64,000 nucleotides of DNA, taken from Chelatococcus asaccharovorans. GTDB taxonomy: Bacteria; Pseudomonadota; Alphaproteobacteria; Rhizobiales; Beijerinckiaceae. Made by a program: the position numbers and the translations under genes. Under the pieces are notes generated by a model. It was not told where the DNA came from. It ran no database searches and saw only the letters and a list, made by a program, of their open reading frames with translations. Location of the stretch: NCBI RefSeq assembly GCF_003201475.1, contig NZ_QJJK01000011.1, forward strand, positions 186,001 to 250,000, written 5' to 3'. This document shows, one piece after another, positions 34,343-44,392 of this stretch (the first letter of the stretch is position 1; every line of letters starts with the position of its first letter).

Positions 34343-34846
34343 TCGACGGGGTTGTAGGGATTCCCCACGCACCGATTTGGATCTGCAGGCTCGACAAGCT
34401 ACTCCGGCCGCAGCGAGGCGCTACAGCAAAGCGCCCGCCCCATACAGTGAGGGAGCGAGCGCCGCAGCACGACTGCGTGGGTCTCAAACGCAATCGCGCT
34501 ATTAACTCAACGGCTTGAAGCGCATCAGGTTCCCGTGAGGGCGCGCAGGATGCGTCCTCCCCATGGGGGCGGCACCCCGCAGAGCCGTCCGAACCGTGAC
34601 CGTGACTACGCCTGGCCACTGACCCCTACGGCACATGCCGCCACCGATCATCGCGCCTCGATTGATCATCGACCTCCATTGATCATCGACCTCTGCCAAT
34701 CCATCTGATGTGCATTGCGCGAAAAGACATGGCTCGCTGCGCATGAAGGGTTTATCACAACGCCGGACGGTATATTTCGCATAGCCTGTCGGGCTCAGGC
34801 CCGGTTGCGGGCCACGACACGGACCTGATCCCTGGAGTATCTAACG
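34343..34846. other. Intergenic region before the aldehyde dehydrogenase
   Basis: About 500 bases without a convincing gene. It contains a threefold direct repeat at 34646-34697 and several short GC-rich hairpins. Likely the promoter region of the dehydrogenase. Confidence 0.45.
34646..34697. repeat. Three direct repeats with core GATCATCGACCTC
   Basis: Units of 17-18 bases start at 34646, 34664 and 34681; the shared core GATCATCG is followed by CGCCTC, ACCTCC and ACCTCT. The regular spacing of about 1.7 helical turns suggests a protein-binding array, about 150 bases upstream of the dehydrogenase gene. Confidence 0.6.
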
Positions 34847-36292
34847 ATGACCACACCCGCTTATCCCGAGGTTCAGCTCTTCATTGACGGCTCCTGGACA
34901 CCGGGAACGGAAGGGCAAAGCCTGCAGGTGCTCAATCCCGCCACGGGTGAGGCCATCGGCAGCTTCGCCAAGGCCGACAAAGTGGACCTCGACCGGGCGC
35001 TGAAGGCGGCCCAGAAGGGTTTCGAGACCTGGCGCAAGGTCTCGGCTTTAGAGCGCTCGAAGCTGCTTCGCCGCGCCGCCGACATCCTGCGCGAACGCGC
35101 GGATGCCATCGCGCCGCTGCTGACGATGGAGCAAGGCAAGCCGCTCCCCGAGGCCAAGGGTGAACTGATGACCTCGGCGGATGTCATCGACTGGGCCGCT
35201 GAGGAAGGCCGCCGCACCTACGGCCGCATCATTCCGGGCCGCGCGCCGGGCGTGCAGCAACTCGCCATCAAGGAACCGGTCGGCCCCGTCGCCGCTTTCA
35301 CGCCGTGGAATTTCCCGGTCAGCCAGGTAGCCCGCAAGATTGCCGCCGGCCTTGCTGCCGGCTGTTCCTTCATCGTGAAGGCCGCGGAAGACACCCCCGC
35401 CTCACCGGCCGAACTCATCCGCGTCTTCGCCGATGCCGGCCTGCCGGCGGGCGTCATCAACCTGGTCTATGGCGATCCGGCAGAAATCTCGTCCTATCTC
35501 ATCGCCCATCCCGTCATCCGCAAGGTGTCCTTCACCGGCTCCGTCCCGGTCGGCAAGCATCTCGCCGCGCTCGCGGGCACGCATATGAAGCGGGCCACCA
35601 TGGAACTCGGCGGCCATGCTCCGGTCGTGGTGTTCGACGACGCCAATGTCGCCGAGGCCGGCAAGATCATGGCCGGCTCCAAGTTCCGCAACGCCGGCCA
35701 GGTCTGCATCTCGCCCACGCGCTTCTACGTGCAGGACGGTGCCTATGACGAATTCCTGGACACCTTCGTCGCCAGCGCCAAGGCGGTGAAGGTGGGCGAC
35801 GGGCTCGATCCGTCGACGACCATGGGCCCGCTCGTCAGCGAACGCCGCCGCCTCGCGGTGGAAGAGCTGATCAACGACGCCGTGCAGAACGGCGCGACGC
35901 TCGTCACCGGCGGCAAGCGTGTCGGCAACACCGGCAACTTCCTGGAGCCGACCGTGCTCACGGACGTGACACCGTCCATGCGCATCATGAATGAGGAGCC
36001 CTTCGGCCCGGTCGCCCTGTTCTCGCGCTTCTCGGATTTCGGCGCCCTCGTGCCCGAAGTGAACCGCCTGCCCTTCGGCCTCGCCGGCTATGCCTTCACG
36101 CGCTCCAGCGAGCGCATGGCAGCGGTGTCGGATGCCATGGAAACCGGCATGATCACCATCAACCATCTCGGCCTCGCCCTGCCGGAAGTGCCCTTCGGCG
36201 GCGTCAAGGATTCCGGCTATGGCTCTGAGGGCGGCATCGAGGCGGTGGAAGCTTACCTCAACACCAAGTTCGTGAGCCAGGTCGGCCGCTGA
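34847..36292 (+). CDS. gabD: NAD(P)-dependent (succinate-)semialdehyde dehydrogenase
   Basis: A 481-residue aldehyde dehydrogenase. The catalytic Glu is in [12 protein letters not shown] and the nucleophilic Cys in [12 protein letters not shown]. The segment [10 protein letters not shown] is the cofactor-site signature, and EEPFGPV lies near the end. The overall pattern is closest to the GabD / SSADH group; related group members act on other semialdehydes, so substrate identity is an inference. GGAG precedes the ATG. Apparently monocistronic. Confidence 0.85.
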   Translation: MTTPAYPEVQLFIDGSWTPGTEGQSLQVLNPATGEAIGSFAKADKVDLDRALKAAQKGFETWRKVSALERSKLLRRAADILRERADAIAPLLTMEQGKPLPEAKGELMTSADVIDWAAEEGRRTYGRIIPGRAPGVQQLAIKEPVGPVAAFTPWNFPVSQVARKIAAGLAAGCSFIVKAAEDTPASPAELIRVFADAGLPAGVINLVYGDPAEISSYLIAHPVIRKVSFTGSVPVGKHLAALAGTHMKRATMELGGHAPVVVFDDANVAEAGKIMAGSKFRNAGQVCISPTRFYVQDGAYDEFLDTFVASAKAVKVGDGLDPSTTMGPLVSERRRLAVEELINDAVQNGATLVTGGKRVGNTGNFLEPTVLTDVTPSMRIMNEEPFGPVALFSRFSDFGALVPEVNRLPFGLAGYAFTRSSERMAAVSDAMETGMITINHLGLALPEVPFGGVKDSGYGSEGGIEAVEAYLNTKFVSQVGR

Positions 36293-36702
36293 ACCCTTGT
36301 ACCGAACTGAACCGGACCCAAAGTCCGGCCAGAGGTCAGGGCCTGACGTCATCACGTTGGTTGCGATCTTCAGGCTCGGTTGCTCTCATCCGTCGCGCTG
36401 ATCCCTCCCCTTCAGGGGAGGGTGGCGCCGCAGGCGCCGGGTGGGGTCCAGCCTGTGGCGAACCCGGCAAAAGCAGACGACAATTGCCACCTGGAGCAAA
36501 TCCGACTTGGATTGAATCAGCCGATTCAATCCAAGTCGATGATTTTGCTCGTCAATTTATGAGCGGAGCAAGTCCGCAACAGACGGACCCTCTAGTCAGC
36601 AGCGTATGACTCTCGGCCTCGCAGCCCCACCCAACCTCGCTGACGCGAGGCCACCCTCCCCTTCAGGGAGGGATGCGCCAAACCTTCGCGATCGATTGGC
36701 CT
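36293..36702. other. Repeat-rich region between convergent genes
   Basis: Holds small hairpins after the dehydrogenase (CCGGAC-N5-GTCCGG at 36312-36328). It also has two inverted copies of a CTCCCCTTCAGGG element (about 36408 and 36653) and repeat family 1 (36491-36595). No gene seen. Confidence 0.55.
36491..36595. repeat. Interspersed repeat family 1, inverted copy, with perfect 16-bp hairpin
   Basis: CGACTTGGATTGAATC (36503-36518) and GATTCAATCCAAGTCG (36523-36538) form a perfect stem with an AGCC loop. The remainder is the reverse complement of the GACGAGCAAATT ... GCAACAGACGGAC units seen at 27931 and 49225. Confidence 0.85.
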
Positions 36703-37611
36703 CTAAACCAGCTCCTGCTTGTCGAGAAATGCATCGACCGCAGCGCGGGTCGGCAGGCTCGGCTGTGCTCCCTGCTTGAGGCAGGCGAGCGCACCGGCGG
36801 CGCATCCCTGGCGCACGGCGATCTCCAGCCTCAGGCCGGCATCGAGCGCCGCCACGAAGGCGCCCACGAAGGCGTCACCCGCCCCGGTCGTATCGACGGG
36901 ATCGACAGGAAAACCCGGGCAACGCGCCGCCTGCCCTTCCACTTGGGCCATCGCCCCCTGGGCCCCCAGCGTCACGACGACGCCGAGGCCGAGATCAGCG
37001 GCCAATGTCTCGACCACATCACTCGCTCCGCCGTGCACCCCGGAGCGCTGGGCGACCTGGCGCAGTTCCTCCTCGTTCACGATCAGGATATCGACGAGGG
37101 ACAACAGCCGCGCGGAAACCGGCCGCGCTGGCGCCAGGTTGAAGATGCGCGTGAGTCCGCGCCCCTTGGCCCATACCAGCGCCTTTTCGGTCTCGGTCAT
37201 CGAGACCTCGCCCTGGACGATCAGGCTGTCGCCCGGCCCGGCGACGACGTCCTCCAGGGCGGAGGCCCTCACATGCGCATTGGCCCCGGGTGACAGCACG
37301 ATCTGGTTCTCGCCCGCCGCATCGACAGTGATGAAAGCCGTGCCGCTCACACCATCCACGGTCACCACACGGTCGAGATGGACGCCATCCGCATGCAGAT
37401 GCGCCAATGCGAGATCCGCGAAGCTATCCGTCCCGACCGCGCCGATGAAGGCGACCTCGGCTCCCATGCGCCGGGCCGCGAGCGCCTGGTTCGCGCCCTT
37501 GCCGCCCGCCGCCACCACATGGTCGGCCCCGGCAATGGTCTCGCCGGGATGGGGAAAGCGCTCGACCTTGCTGACGAGATCGATGTTCACCGAGCCAAAG
37601 ACGACGATCAT
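36703..37611 (-). CDS. rbsK: Ribokinase (PfkB family)
   Basis: A 302-residue sugar kinase. The N-terminal signature is GSVNIDLVSKVERFPHPGETI, then GGKGANQALAARRMG. The C-terminal signature DTTGAGDAFVGAFVAAL holds the catalytic Asp. It phosphorylates D-ribose or a related sugar. An AGGGAGC site precedes the ATG. It lies 166 bases after the Gfo/Idh/MocA gene on the same strand, consistent with a sugar-degradation set controlled by the divergent ROK regulator. Confidence 0.88.
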   Translation of the reverse strand: MIVVFGSVNIDLVSKVERFPHPGETIAGADHVVAAGGKGANQALAARRMGAEVAFIGAVGTDSFADLALAHLHADGVHLDRVVTVDGVSGTAFITVDAAGENQIVLSPGANAHVRASALEDVVAGPGDSLIVQGEVSMTETEKALVWAKGRGLTRIFNLAPARPVSARLLSLVDILIVNEEELRQVAQRSGVHGGASDVVETLAADLGLGVVVTLGAQGAMAQVEGQAARCPGFPVDPVDTTGAGDAFVGAFVAALDAGLRLEIAVRQGCAAGALACLKQGAQPSLPTRAAVDAFLDKQELV

Positions 37612-37777
37612 GGGCGCTCCCTGAAAGCTTGAACGCGGACCAACGGATATCCGCGCCGCCTGCCGCGATTCGCCGGGAGTGTGGCACGGATTGCTGGGAT
37701 GGACGAGGAGGCCTGCCTGTCCGCGCTCTGCGCCAGCGCGACCTTGCTCGGAAACTTCCCTTTGGCTCAGGCTGCCC

Positions 37778-39013
37778 CTATCCCCTTGCCACCACCGGCA
37801 CGTAGTCCTCGAGCGCAGGATCCGGCAATTCGACGGTGCGGCCGAGTTCGGAGGAGCGGTAGAGCGCCATCAGCATCTCGACCACCGCGACGCCGTCGCG
37901 GAAGGTCTCGAAAGGCATGACGCCGCGGCGGAAGCAGTCGACGAAATAGCGGTTCTCCAGCGTATAGCCGTAGATGCCGGCCTCGTCGTCGAGCACGGGC
38001 ATCAGGCCCTGCTCGGCGTTCTGCTTCTCGACGAGATCCTCGCCGGCATCGCCCTCCACGGCGCGCGAGAGGAACACCTTGAGCCCGGTGTTCAGTGAGG
38101 AGAACTCCATCGCATATTCCGGACCGAGCAATTCGAGCGTGATGCGCAGCCCCGGCCCAACATAGGCCCAGGAGGTGGTCGCTTCCACCATGGCGGTTTC
38201 GCCATCGGGGCCAGCGAAGGTGAGGATCCCCCGCGCGAAGTCCTCCGCGGGGCGATTGACGTAGTCCACCCCGGGCATGGCCGCGGCAAGTTTCGCCGCA
38301 TAGCCGGGCCGGGTCCATTTGAGATTGGCGACGGTCGCATTGACCGAGACGAGCTTGAGCGCATCGCGCGGCTCATCGGGCGCCGTCAGGAGGAAACGCC
38401 CCACCTCGACGCTGTGGCACATCATGTCAGAGAGCACGCCGCCGCCCTGCTTCTCGCCCTGCCAGAACCAGGGCTCGTGCGGACCGGCGTGTTCCTCCGC
38501 CGCGCGCGCGAGATAAGGTCGCCCGGTCGCCGGCACGGCACGCCGCCAGATGATGTCGCGGCCGCGCTGCACGGCGGTGGAGAACAACTGGTTCTCGAGA
38601 TAGCCGTGGATGAGCCCCGCATCCTCGGCCAACGCCAGCATCTCCCGCGCCTCCCGCAGCGTCCGGGCGAGCGGCTTCTCGCAGGCAACCGCCCGCAGCG
38701 GCGCGCGCCCCTCCTTCACCGCGGCATGGATGGCACGCATGGTCGCAAGCCGCGTATGATTCGGCGTGGTGATCCATACCGCGTCGATCGCGCCCGAGGC
38801 GAGCATCGCCTCCAGGCTGTCGAAGGCCTCGCAAGGCCCGAGATCGAGGCTTTCCGCCAGCGCGGCGAAGCTCTCGCGGCGCGTGGCGCGCGGGCTGTAG
38901 ACGCCAGCAACGACCACGTTGCGCACACCCGTCAGCGCCTGCAGATGAAAGCGCGCAATGAAGCCGGAGCCGATGAAACCGATTCGCAGCGTGGGAATGA
39001 CGGAAAGGTTCAT
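37778..39013 (-). CDS. Gfo/Idh/MocA-family oxidoreductase
   Basis: A 411-residue NAD(P)-dependent dehydrogenase. The start at 39013 follows GAGGAAACC. The Rossmann start is LRIGFIGSGFIARFHLQAL. The segment VACEKPLARTLREAREM contains the EKP catalytic lysine motif. The C-terminal beta-sheet domain starts at about residue 150. The family oxidises sugars or inositols. Ribokinase follows, and a ROK repressor is divergent. Confidence 0.9.
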   Translation of the reverse strand: MNLSVIPTLRIGFIGSGFIARFHLQALTGVRNVVVAGVYSPRATRRESFAALAESLDLGPCEAFDSLEAMLASGAIDAVWITTPNHTRLATMRAIHAAVKEGRAPLRAVACEKPLARTLREAREMLALAEDAGLIHGYLENQLFSTAVQRGRDIIWRRAVPATGRPYLARAAEEHAGPHEPWFWQGEKQGGGVLSDMMCHSVEVGRFLLTAPDEPRDALKLVSVNATVANLKWTRPGYAAKLAAAMPGVDYVNRPAEDFARGILTFAGPDGETAMVEATTSWAYVGPGLRITLELLGPEYAMEFSSLNTGLKVFLSRAVEGDAGEDLVEKQNAEQGLMPVLDDEAGIYGYTLENRYFVDCFRRGVMPFETFRDGVAVVEMLMALYRSSELGRTVELPDPALEDYVPVVARG

Positions 39014-39284
39014 GCCGGTTTCCTCGGGAAGGCGCATTTCAGCGGCGTTTATTGCCAGCCCCCTATCCCGACGCTTCAGGACAGCGAAGCCGAGTTACGT
39101 CGGAGACGGATCGAGCTCCTGCTATCTTTGTAAAGCTCCCTGACGAATGCAACCGAAACTTGCGTGTTTCAGCCGCATCGCGGCCATATCCCCGCGACAT
39201 GGCCGGCGAGTTGACGCGCGGTCGCCGGTAATTTAGTCAACCTCCCAGACATTATGGATCCGGCTCATTGCTCGCGAGGTCGTC

Positions 39285-40502
39285 TTGGCAACCGACGCAC
39301 CGTCCACGCCTGTCGCCAGGCAGATCTCGCTGCGCACCGTCATTCAGGCCTTGCTCGATGAAGGGCCGATCTCGCGCGCGCAGATCGCCAAGATCACCGG
39401 CCTGTCGAAACAGACCATATCCGAAGTGGTGCGCGAACTGGAGGACGACGGCTGGCTGCGCGAGCGCGGACGCACGCAGGGTGTGCTCGGGCGCAGCGCC
39501 GTGACCTACGAGATCAACAACAGGGCGGCCTTCGTCCTCGGCATGGATCTCGGCGGCACCAAGCTCCGCATGGCAGTCGCCGATCTCGCCGGCGCCGTGC
39601 TGGCGGAAGAAGAAGTGCCGACCGATCTGCGCGGCGGGCTTCATGTGGTGGAGCAGATCGCCGCCCTCGCCCGCCGTCTTGCCGCGCGGGCGGGCGTGCC
39701 CGCCGCAGGCCTGCGCTTCGGCGTGATGGGCACGCCCGGTGTGGTCGATCCCGAGAGCGGCGCCATCCATGTGGCGCCGAATATCCCGGGGGTCGATCGC
39801 ATCGACGTGGCGGGCGCCTTGCGTGAGCGCCTTGGCATCACCATCGCCATCGAGAATGACGTCAATCTCGCCGTGAAGGGCGAACAATGGCAGGGCCACG
39901 GCGCGGGTGCGGGCACCTTCGCCTTCATCGCGCTCGGCACCGGCATCGGCATGGGCATCGTCGCCGACGGCAAGCTGCTGCGTGGCGCCCGCGGAGCCGC
40001 CGGCGAAATCGCCTATCTGCCCATCGGCGGCGACCCCTATGATCCCAGGGGCTTCATGCTCGGAACGCTGGAAACCGCCGTCGGCAGCAAGGGTATTGCC
40101 GATCGCTACCGCGACTATGGCGGCACCGCCGGCACAACCGTGCGGGAGATCTTCACGGCCCTCGAGGCGGGGGACGCGATCGCCGCCGTAACGATCGACG
40201 AAACGGCCCGGCTGATCGCGCCGGCCTTGATCGCCGTACAGGCGCTGATAGACCCGGAAGTCATCGTTCTCGGCGGCAGTATCGGCGTCAGGACCGAGCT
40301 GTTCGAGCGCATCCGCCATCACCTCGCCCGTTGCGGGCACGTTCCGCCGCGGCTCGCCATCAGCCGGATCGGCAACCGCGCCGCGCTGATCGGCGCCATC
40401 GGTGCCGCCCTGACAGACCTGCACAACAGTTTGTTCGGGCTCGACGTGAAGCCGGGTGATCTGTCCCTGCCGACTGTCGGCGGCGCGGACGGCGATCCCT
40501 AG
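39285..40502 (+). CDS. ROK-family transcriptional repressor
   Basis: A 405-residue protein. The N-terminal winged HTH (ISRAQIAKITGLSKQTISEVVREL) is followed by a ROK sugar-kinase-like domain (GMDLGGTKLRMAVADL, later GTGIGMGIVADGKLLRGARGAAGEI). The start is a TTG at 39285 with GAGGT upstream. ROK regulators respond to sugars and usually repress neighbouring catabolic genes, here the divergent Gfo/Idh/MocA-ribokinase set. The usual Cys-rich zinc motif (CGxxGCxE) is missing after the ROK signature, which is not unusual in this subgroup. Confidence 0.88.
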   Translation: MATDAPSTPVARQISLRTVIQALLDEGPISRAQIAKITGLSKQTISEVVRELEDDGWLRERGRTQGVLGRSAVTYEINNRAAFVLGMDLGGTKLRMAVADLAGAVLAEEEVPTDLRGGLHVVEQIAALARRLAARAGVPAAGLRFGVMGTPGVVDPESGAIHVAPNIPGVDRIDVAGALRERLGITIAIENDVNLAVKGEQWQGHGAGAGTFAFIALGTGIGMGIVADGKLLRGARGAAGEIAYLPIGGDPYDPRGFMLGTLETAVGSKGIADRYRDYGGTAGTTVREIFTALEAGDAIAAVTIDETARLIAPALIAVQALIDPEVIVLGGSIGVRTELFERIRHHLARCGHVPPRLAISRIGNRAALIGAIGAALTDLHNSLFGLDVKPGDLSLPTVGGADGDP

Positions 40503-40531
40503 CGCCTATGTGTCCCGCTACGTCAGAAACG

Positions 40532-41596
40532 TCAGGCCTGCAGCGGCGGCGGGGGTCTGTTTTGCCTGCGCCATTCTGTCGGAGATACTCCGGACCATTG
40601 CTTGAAGGCCCGCGAGAACGCGCTGGCCTCGGAATAATCAAGAGCGGCGGTGACGCCGCTCATGGGCATGGAGGTATTGCGGAGCAGATGCCGCGCAACC
40701 TCAAAGCGCATCTCGTCCGACAGCTTCGTGAACGTCGTCCCTTCGGCTGCTAGGTGGCGCGACAGGGTCTTGCGCGTCATATGCAGACCAAGGCGTACGT
40801 CATCAAGGGAACCGCGCCGGGTGAGAAGCACCGTCCGCAGGAGGCGTCGGACCTGCTCAGAGAGAGTGCCGCCGTCCTCACGCTCCAGGAGGTCGATCTG
40901 CTCCTTGAGCATGGCCCGCAGCGCGGGATCAGCGTTGGGTAAGGGCGTGTCCAGCCAGAATCCGGAGAAGACAAGGGCGCTATATTCGGCCTCGAAGCGG
41001 ACCGGCGCATCGAAGAATCGCTCGTACCGTGTTGTGGATGCAGACTTCGGTCGCGCCAGCCAAACCTCGGTCGGCGTCCAGCGCGGACCGCAAAGAGCCT
41101 TCATCATGTTGCGCCCGATCGCGATCGCGCCATCGTAAACTTGCGCCGCGCCGGGTGCATCGCCGTCGTAGATCACATAACCGAGGCTCACCACATCCTT
41201 GCTGCGGTTGAGAAAGGTGAACGCGCCGCGGTCGCTGTGACGGAGGTAGCGGACGAGATCGGCAAGCGCGCTCCCGACATCGGGAGCCTGCTGCAGCAGG
41301 AAGCCGACAAGCCCGAGTGATGAAGGACCGGTCGTCTCGCAGATCAAAAGACCGAGATCGTCGCGGCCTGTTTCGCGTACGCACCGGCTCAGGAAACGGC
41401 AAAAATGGTCATAGGGCATGGTGTTGTCGGGGTGCCCAAAGATATCGGGGTGCACCCCTTCCTCGCGACAGAGCACCTCACTTGAAAACCCGAGTCTTTC
41501 CAGCACCGCGGGCAATGTGATGGACGTCCCGATCCGGATATAGCCGGGGGGGACAATATGACCCAGACCTGCCCGATAAAGCGGCGTTTCCGACAT
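40532..41596 (-). CDS. AraC-family transcriptional regulator
   Basis: A 354-residue regulator with an N-terminal effector domain of the arabinose-operon-regulator type 2 and a C-terminal double HTH. The latter has SLDDVRLGLHMTRKTLSRHLAAEGTTF, then LDYSEASAFSRAFKQWSGVSP. It is divergent from the DUF1254 gene with 138 bases between them and probably controls it. Confidence 0.9.
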   Translation of the reverse strand: MSETPLYRAGLGHIVPPGYIRIGTSITLPAVLERLGFSSEVLCREEGVHPDIFGHPDNTMPYDHFCRFLSRCVRETGRDDLGLLICETTGPSSLGLVGFLLQQAPDVGSALADLVRYLRHSDRGAFTFLNRSKDVVSLGYVIYDGDAPGAAQVYDGAIAIGRNMMKALCGPRWTPTEVWLARPKSASTTRYERFFDAPVRFEAEYSALVFSGFWLDTPLPNADPALRAMLKEQIDLLEREDGGTLSEQVRRLLRTVLLTRRGSLDDVRLGLHMTRKTLSRHLAAEGTTFTKLSDEMRFEVARHLLRNTSMPMSGVTAALDYSEASAFSRAFKQWSGVSPTEWRRQNRPPPPLQA

Positions 41597-41734
41597 GGAT
41601 GGTACTCAGCCCAGTATGGGCCACAAGGTCAAATTTACGTCCCGCTTTGTCAAGCATCTGGCAGCCGATCTGAGATTGATGAGCGCTGTAGAGCATGCCC
41701 CGAAGAGTGAAACGAGGGCACCAGGGAGACTTCC

Positions 41735-43222
41735 ATGTTGTGTCGTATTGAACGCGGTGTTGGTGGACCATTTCAGATTCTGGCTGCGACCATCGCCCTG
41801 ACGGCAGGGGTCGGATTTTCCCATACGGTGAAAGCCGCGGACGTCGCCCTTACTCCGGAAGAGGCGCGGGCCATAGGTGTGGACGCCTACACCTATTTCT
41901 ATTCGCTGATTACCATGGACGTGACGCGGCTGCAGTCCACCAACATGGAAGCCGGCAAGGAACTCGGCAAAGGGCCGATGAACACGTTCGTGAACATCGG
42001 CGAGTATCCCCCCGCCAATTTCCGTGGCGTCGTCAGGCCCAACTTTGACACGCTGTATTCGAGCGCGTGGCTCGATCTCCTCAAGGAGCCCGTCGTCATC
42101 TCGGTCCCGGACACAGGCGGGCGCTATTATCTGTTGCCCATGCTCGACATGTGGACCGACGTGTTTGCGTCGCCGGGCTGGCGCACCACCGGGACCGCGG
42201 AAGGCCATTTCCTCGTGGCGCCCCAGGATTGGCGGCCCGATCTCCGGGATCGCTTCGTCGAAGAATTCAAGCTGCCGGCAGGCACCCAGCGCATTGATTC
42301 GCCGACCCCTTATGTCTGGGTGATCGGACGGACCAAGACGGACGGACCAGCGGACTATGATGCGGTCCACAAGATCCAGGCCGGCTTCAAGATCACGCCC
42401 TTGTCCCAATGGGGCCGTGAGCCGCAACCCGTCAAGGTCAACATCGACCCGAGCGTCGACATGAAGACACCGCCTAAGATACAGGTCGATACGATGTCGG
42501 CTGAACGCTTCTTCAGCTACGCCGCCGAGCTGATGAAGGTGCAGAGGCCGCATATCACTGACGAGCCGATGATCGCCAATCTCAAGAAGATCGGCATCGT
42601 CCCCGGCAAGAGCTTCGACATGGCGAGTCTGGACCCCGCCATGCGCAAGGCATTGGAGGCGGTGCCGGCCCAGGCGAGGGCGCTGATGGACTGGAAGCTC
42701 AAAAGCCTCGCGACCGTCGTCAATGGATGGTCGATGAATACCAACACGATGGGCGTCTATGGAAACTACTATCTGAAGCGGGCCATCGTCACCCAACTCG
42801 GACTCGGGGCCAATCTGCCGGAAGATGCGATCTATCCGATCAATCTCGGCGATTCCACGGGAGCACCGCTCACGGGGGCCGATCGCTATGTGCTCCACTT
42901 CGACAAGGAGGACATACCGCCGGTCAATGCCTTCTGGTCGGTCACCCTCTATGACAACGAGGGCTTCCAGGTCGCCAACACGATGAACCGCTTTGCCCTC
43001 AGCAGTTGGATGCCGCTGGTTTACAACCCGGACGGCTCCCTCGATCTCTACTTCCAGAACGACAACCCCGGGCCTGGTAAAGAGAACAATTGGCTCCCCG
43101 CGCCGAAGGGACCGTTCAACCTGACCATGCGTCTCTACGCACCCAAGCCGGCCGCCCTGACCGGGCGGTGGAATCCACCGGCGGTGACGAAGGCTGGCAT
43201 CCAGCCGGTTGGCGCCCAATAA
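41735..43222 (+). CDS. DUF1254/DUF1214 exported protein
   Basis: A 495-residue protein with a signal peptide (to about residue 35, ends VKAA). DUF1254 covers residues about 60-190 (AYTYFYSLITMDVTRLQ, then GVVRPNFDTLYSSAWLDL). DUF1214 covers about 370-480 (DIPPVNAFWSVTLYD, then NWLPAPKGPFNLTMRLY). The two-domain form is common in Proteobacteria; its biochemical role is not established. GGGAGACTTCC precedes the ATG. Probably regulated by the divergent AraC gene. Confidence 0.9.
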   Translation: MLCRIERGVGGPFQILAATIALTAGVGFSHTVKAADVALTPEEARAIGVDAYTYFYSLITMDVTRLQSTNMEAGKELGKGPMNTFVNIGEYPPANFRGVVRPNFDTLYSSAWLDLLKEPVVISVPDTGGRYYLLPMLDMWTDVFASPGWRTTGTAEGHFLVAPQDWRPDLRDRFVEEFKLPAGTQRIDSPTPYVWVIGRTKTDGPADYDAVHKIQAGFKITPLSQWGREPQPVKVNIDPSVDMKTPPKIQVDTMSAERFFSYAAELMKVQRPHITDEPMIANLKKIGIVPGKSFDMASLDPAMRKALEAVPAQARALMDWKLKSLATVVNGWSMNTNTMGVYGNYYLKRAIVTQLGLGANLPEDAIYPINLGDSTGAPLTGADRYVLHFDKEDIPPVNAFWSVTLYDNEGFQVANTMNRFALSSWMPLVYNPDGSLDLYFQNDNPGPGKENNWLPAPKGPFNLTMRLYAPKPAALTGRWNPPAVTKAGIQPVGAQ

Positions 43223-43246
43223 ATCCTGACGTAAGCGGAAACGGAA

Positions 43247-43277
43247 AAGGCCACCCTGGTCCGCCCGGGGTGGCCTT
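43247..43277. terminator. Bidirectional terminator
   Basis: A ten-pair stem AAGGCCACCC / GGGTGGCCTT around an 11-base loop, 25 bases after the DUF1254 stop. The next gene converges from the other side, so it can serve both. Confidence 0.75.
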
Positions 43278-43340
43278 CGCATTCTTCGCATGGCTATGCG
43301 GTCGAGAGACCAAGGCCGTCCCCGGTCCGCTGAGCCTGCC

Positions 43341-43775
43341 TCAGCTTTCCGAGCGCGGCTGCTGTTGAGGGGCGGGCCCCGGCGTGGGTGTTTCCATGCT
43401 GCGGCCCACGGGGCGCATCGGATGCCCGGGCTGGCGCGGATCGTTCTTGGCGACGGAATGCGCCATGTTCATCACATCGCGGCGAATGCTCTCGAGCAGG
43501 TCCTGGCCCCAGCCGGTATCGCCAAAGCCGATATGCTTCAAAGCTTCCTTTATCACGTCGATCTTGGCCGACACCTCAAAGGTGTTGCGGGCCTCGATGC
43601 TACCGATGGAACGCTCAACGGTACGCAGTTCGCGCAGCAGGTCATCGCGCAGCGACTTCTGATCGTCGGCGTTGATCAGCGGGGACGCAAGCATGCCGCG
43701 CAACGCAGCCCAACGCAGGCCGAGAGCCGCGACGCTGCTCGATTGGTCCTCGGAATTTGGCGGAACATTGGTCAT
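43341..43775 (-). CDS. Hypothetical 144-residue protein
   Basis: The start ATG 43775 follows GGGAGCG. Helical core (ADDQKSLRDDLLRELRTVERSI, then AKIDVIKEALKHIGFGDTGWG) and a Pro/Gln-rich tail. No family recognised; the pattern is that of a soluble helical protein. Confidence 0.6.
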   Translation of the reverse strand: MTNVPPNSEDQSSSVAALGLRWAALRGMLASPLINADDQKSLRDDLLRELRTVERSIGSIEARNTFEVSAKIDVIKEALKHIGFGDTGWGQDLLESIRRDVMNMAHSVAKNDPRQPGHPMRPVGRSMETPTPGPAPQQQPRSES

Positions 43776-44284
43776 GGTTACGCTCCCACGAGGGTACGAT
43801 CTACTGGAAGGAATTCGGCGACGGCGGGACACCGGCACCAAGGCGATGGAATGTCCGCTGACAGCGAATCGGGACGAAACTGAGATAGTCGCAAGGCCAT
43901 AACATGTCATCGGACATCGCGACGATCACTCGTCTTGATGGCGCATATGCCTTGTCCTTAGAGCATCACGGCCGAAAGTGTAAGCACCTTGGGCAACATC
44001 CGGCGCCCTGCGGGCCTGTGCCCCCTCTCCGGAGGAGGTTATCCCCACTCACCCACACGGCGTTTTGCCCAAACGGCCTTCTGCCTACGCCGCGCCCCGG
44101 ATTTTACCGCGCAGGGACCAGCCCGCACCGGCGCCTGGTCATCGCGTGCCTGCGGAGCTTGCGTGGAAACATAGAACGCACAACGGGCAGCCACAACAGA
44201 CTATCGCCCCGCTCGAATCCTATCCGGAACAAAAACGCGGGATGGCTGATTGTCGATAACGAGACACGACGAAAGGTGGCAGAA
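43776..44284. other. Intergenic region
   Basis: About 510 bases with no convincing gene. A CCCCTCTCCGGAGGAGG-like palindrome at about 44021-44040 resembles other GC-rich intergenic palindromes in the window. Nothing else recognised. Confidence 0.4.
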
Positions 44285-44362
44285 ATGCGTGGTATCATTC
44301 TCTGGATTCTAGGCGTCCCCGTATCCGTCATTATCCTCTTGTACCTTTTCAACTTCCTTTGA
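44285..44362 (+). CDS. 25-residue single-helix membrane peptide
   Basis: ATG 44285 is preceded by AGGTGGC. The peptide starts MRGIILWILGVPVSVI and is almost entirely one membrane helix. Very similar tiny proteins are widespread in Hyphomicrobiales (from memory). It ends 30 bases before the convergent sensor kinase. Function unknown. Confidence 0.55.
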   Translation: MRGIILWILGVPVSVIILLYLFNFL

Positions 44363-44392
44363 TCTGGTACAAGGCTGGGGTAAAGCTGTGGA

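Noticed and set aside
41606-43291. Open frame of 561 codons on the minus strand
   Set aside because: Antisense of the DUF1254 gene; no motif.
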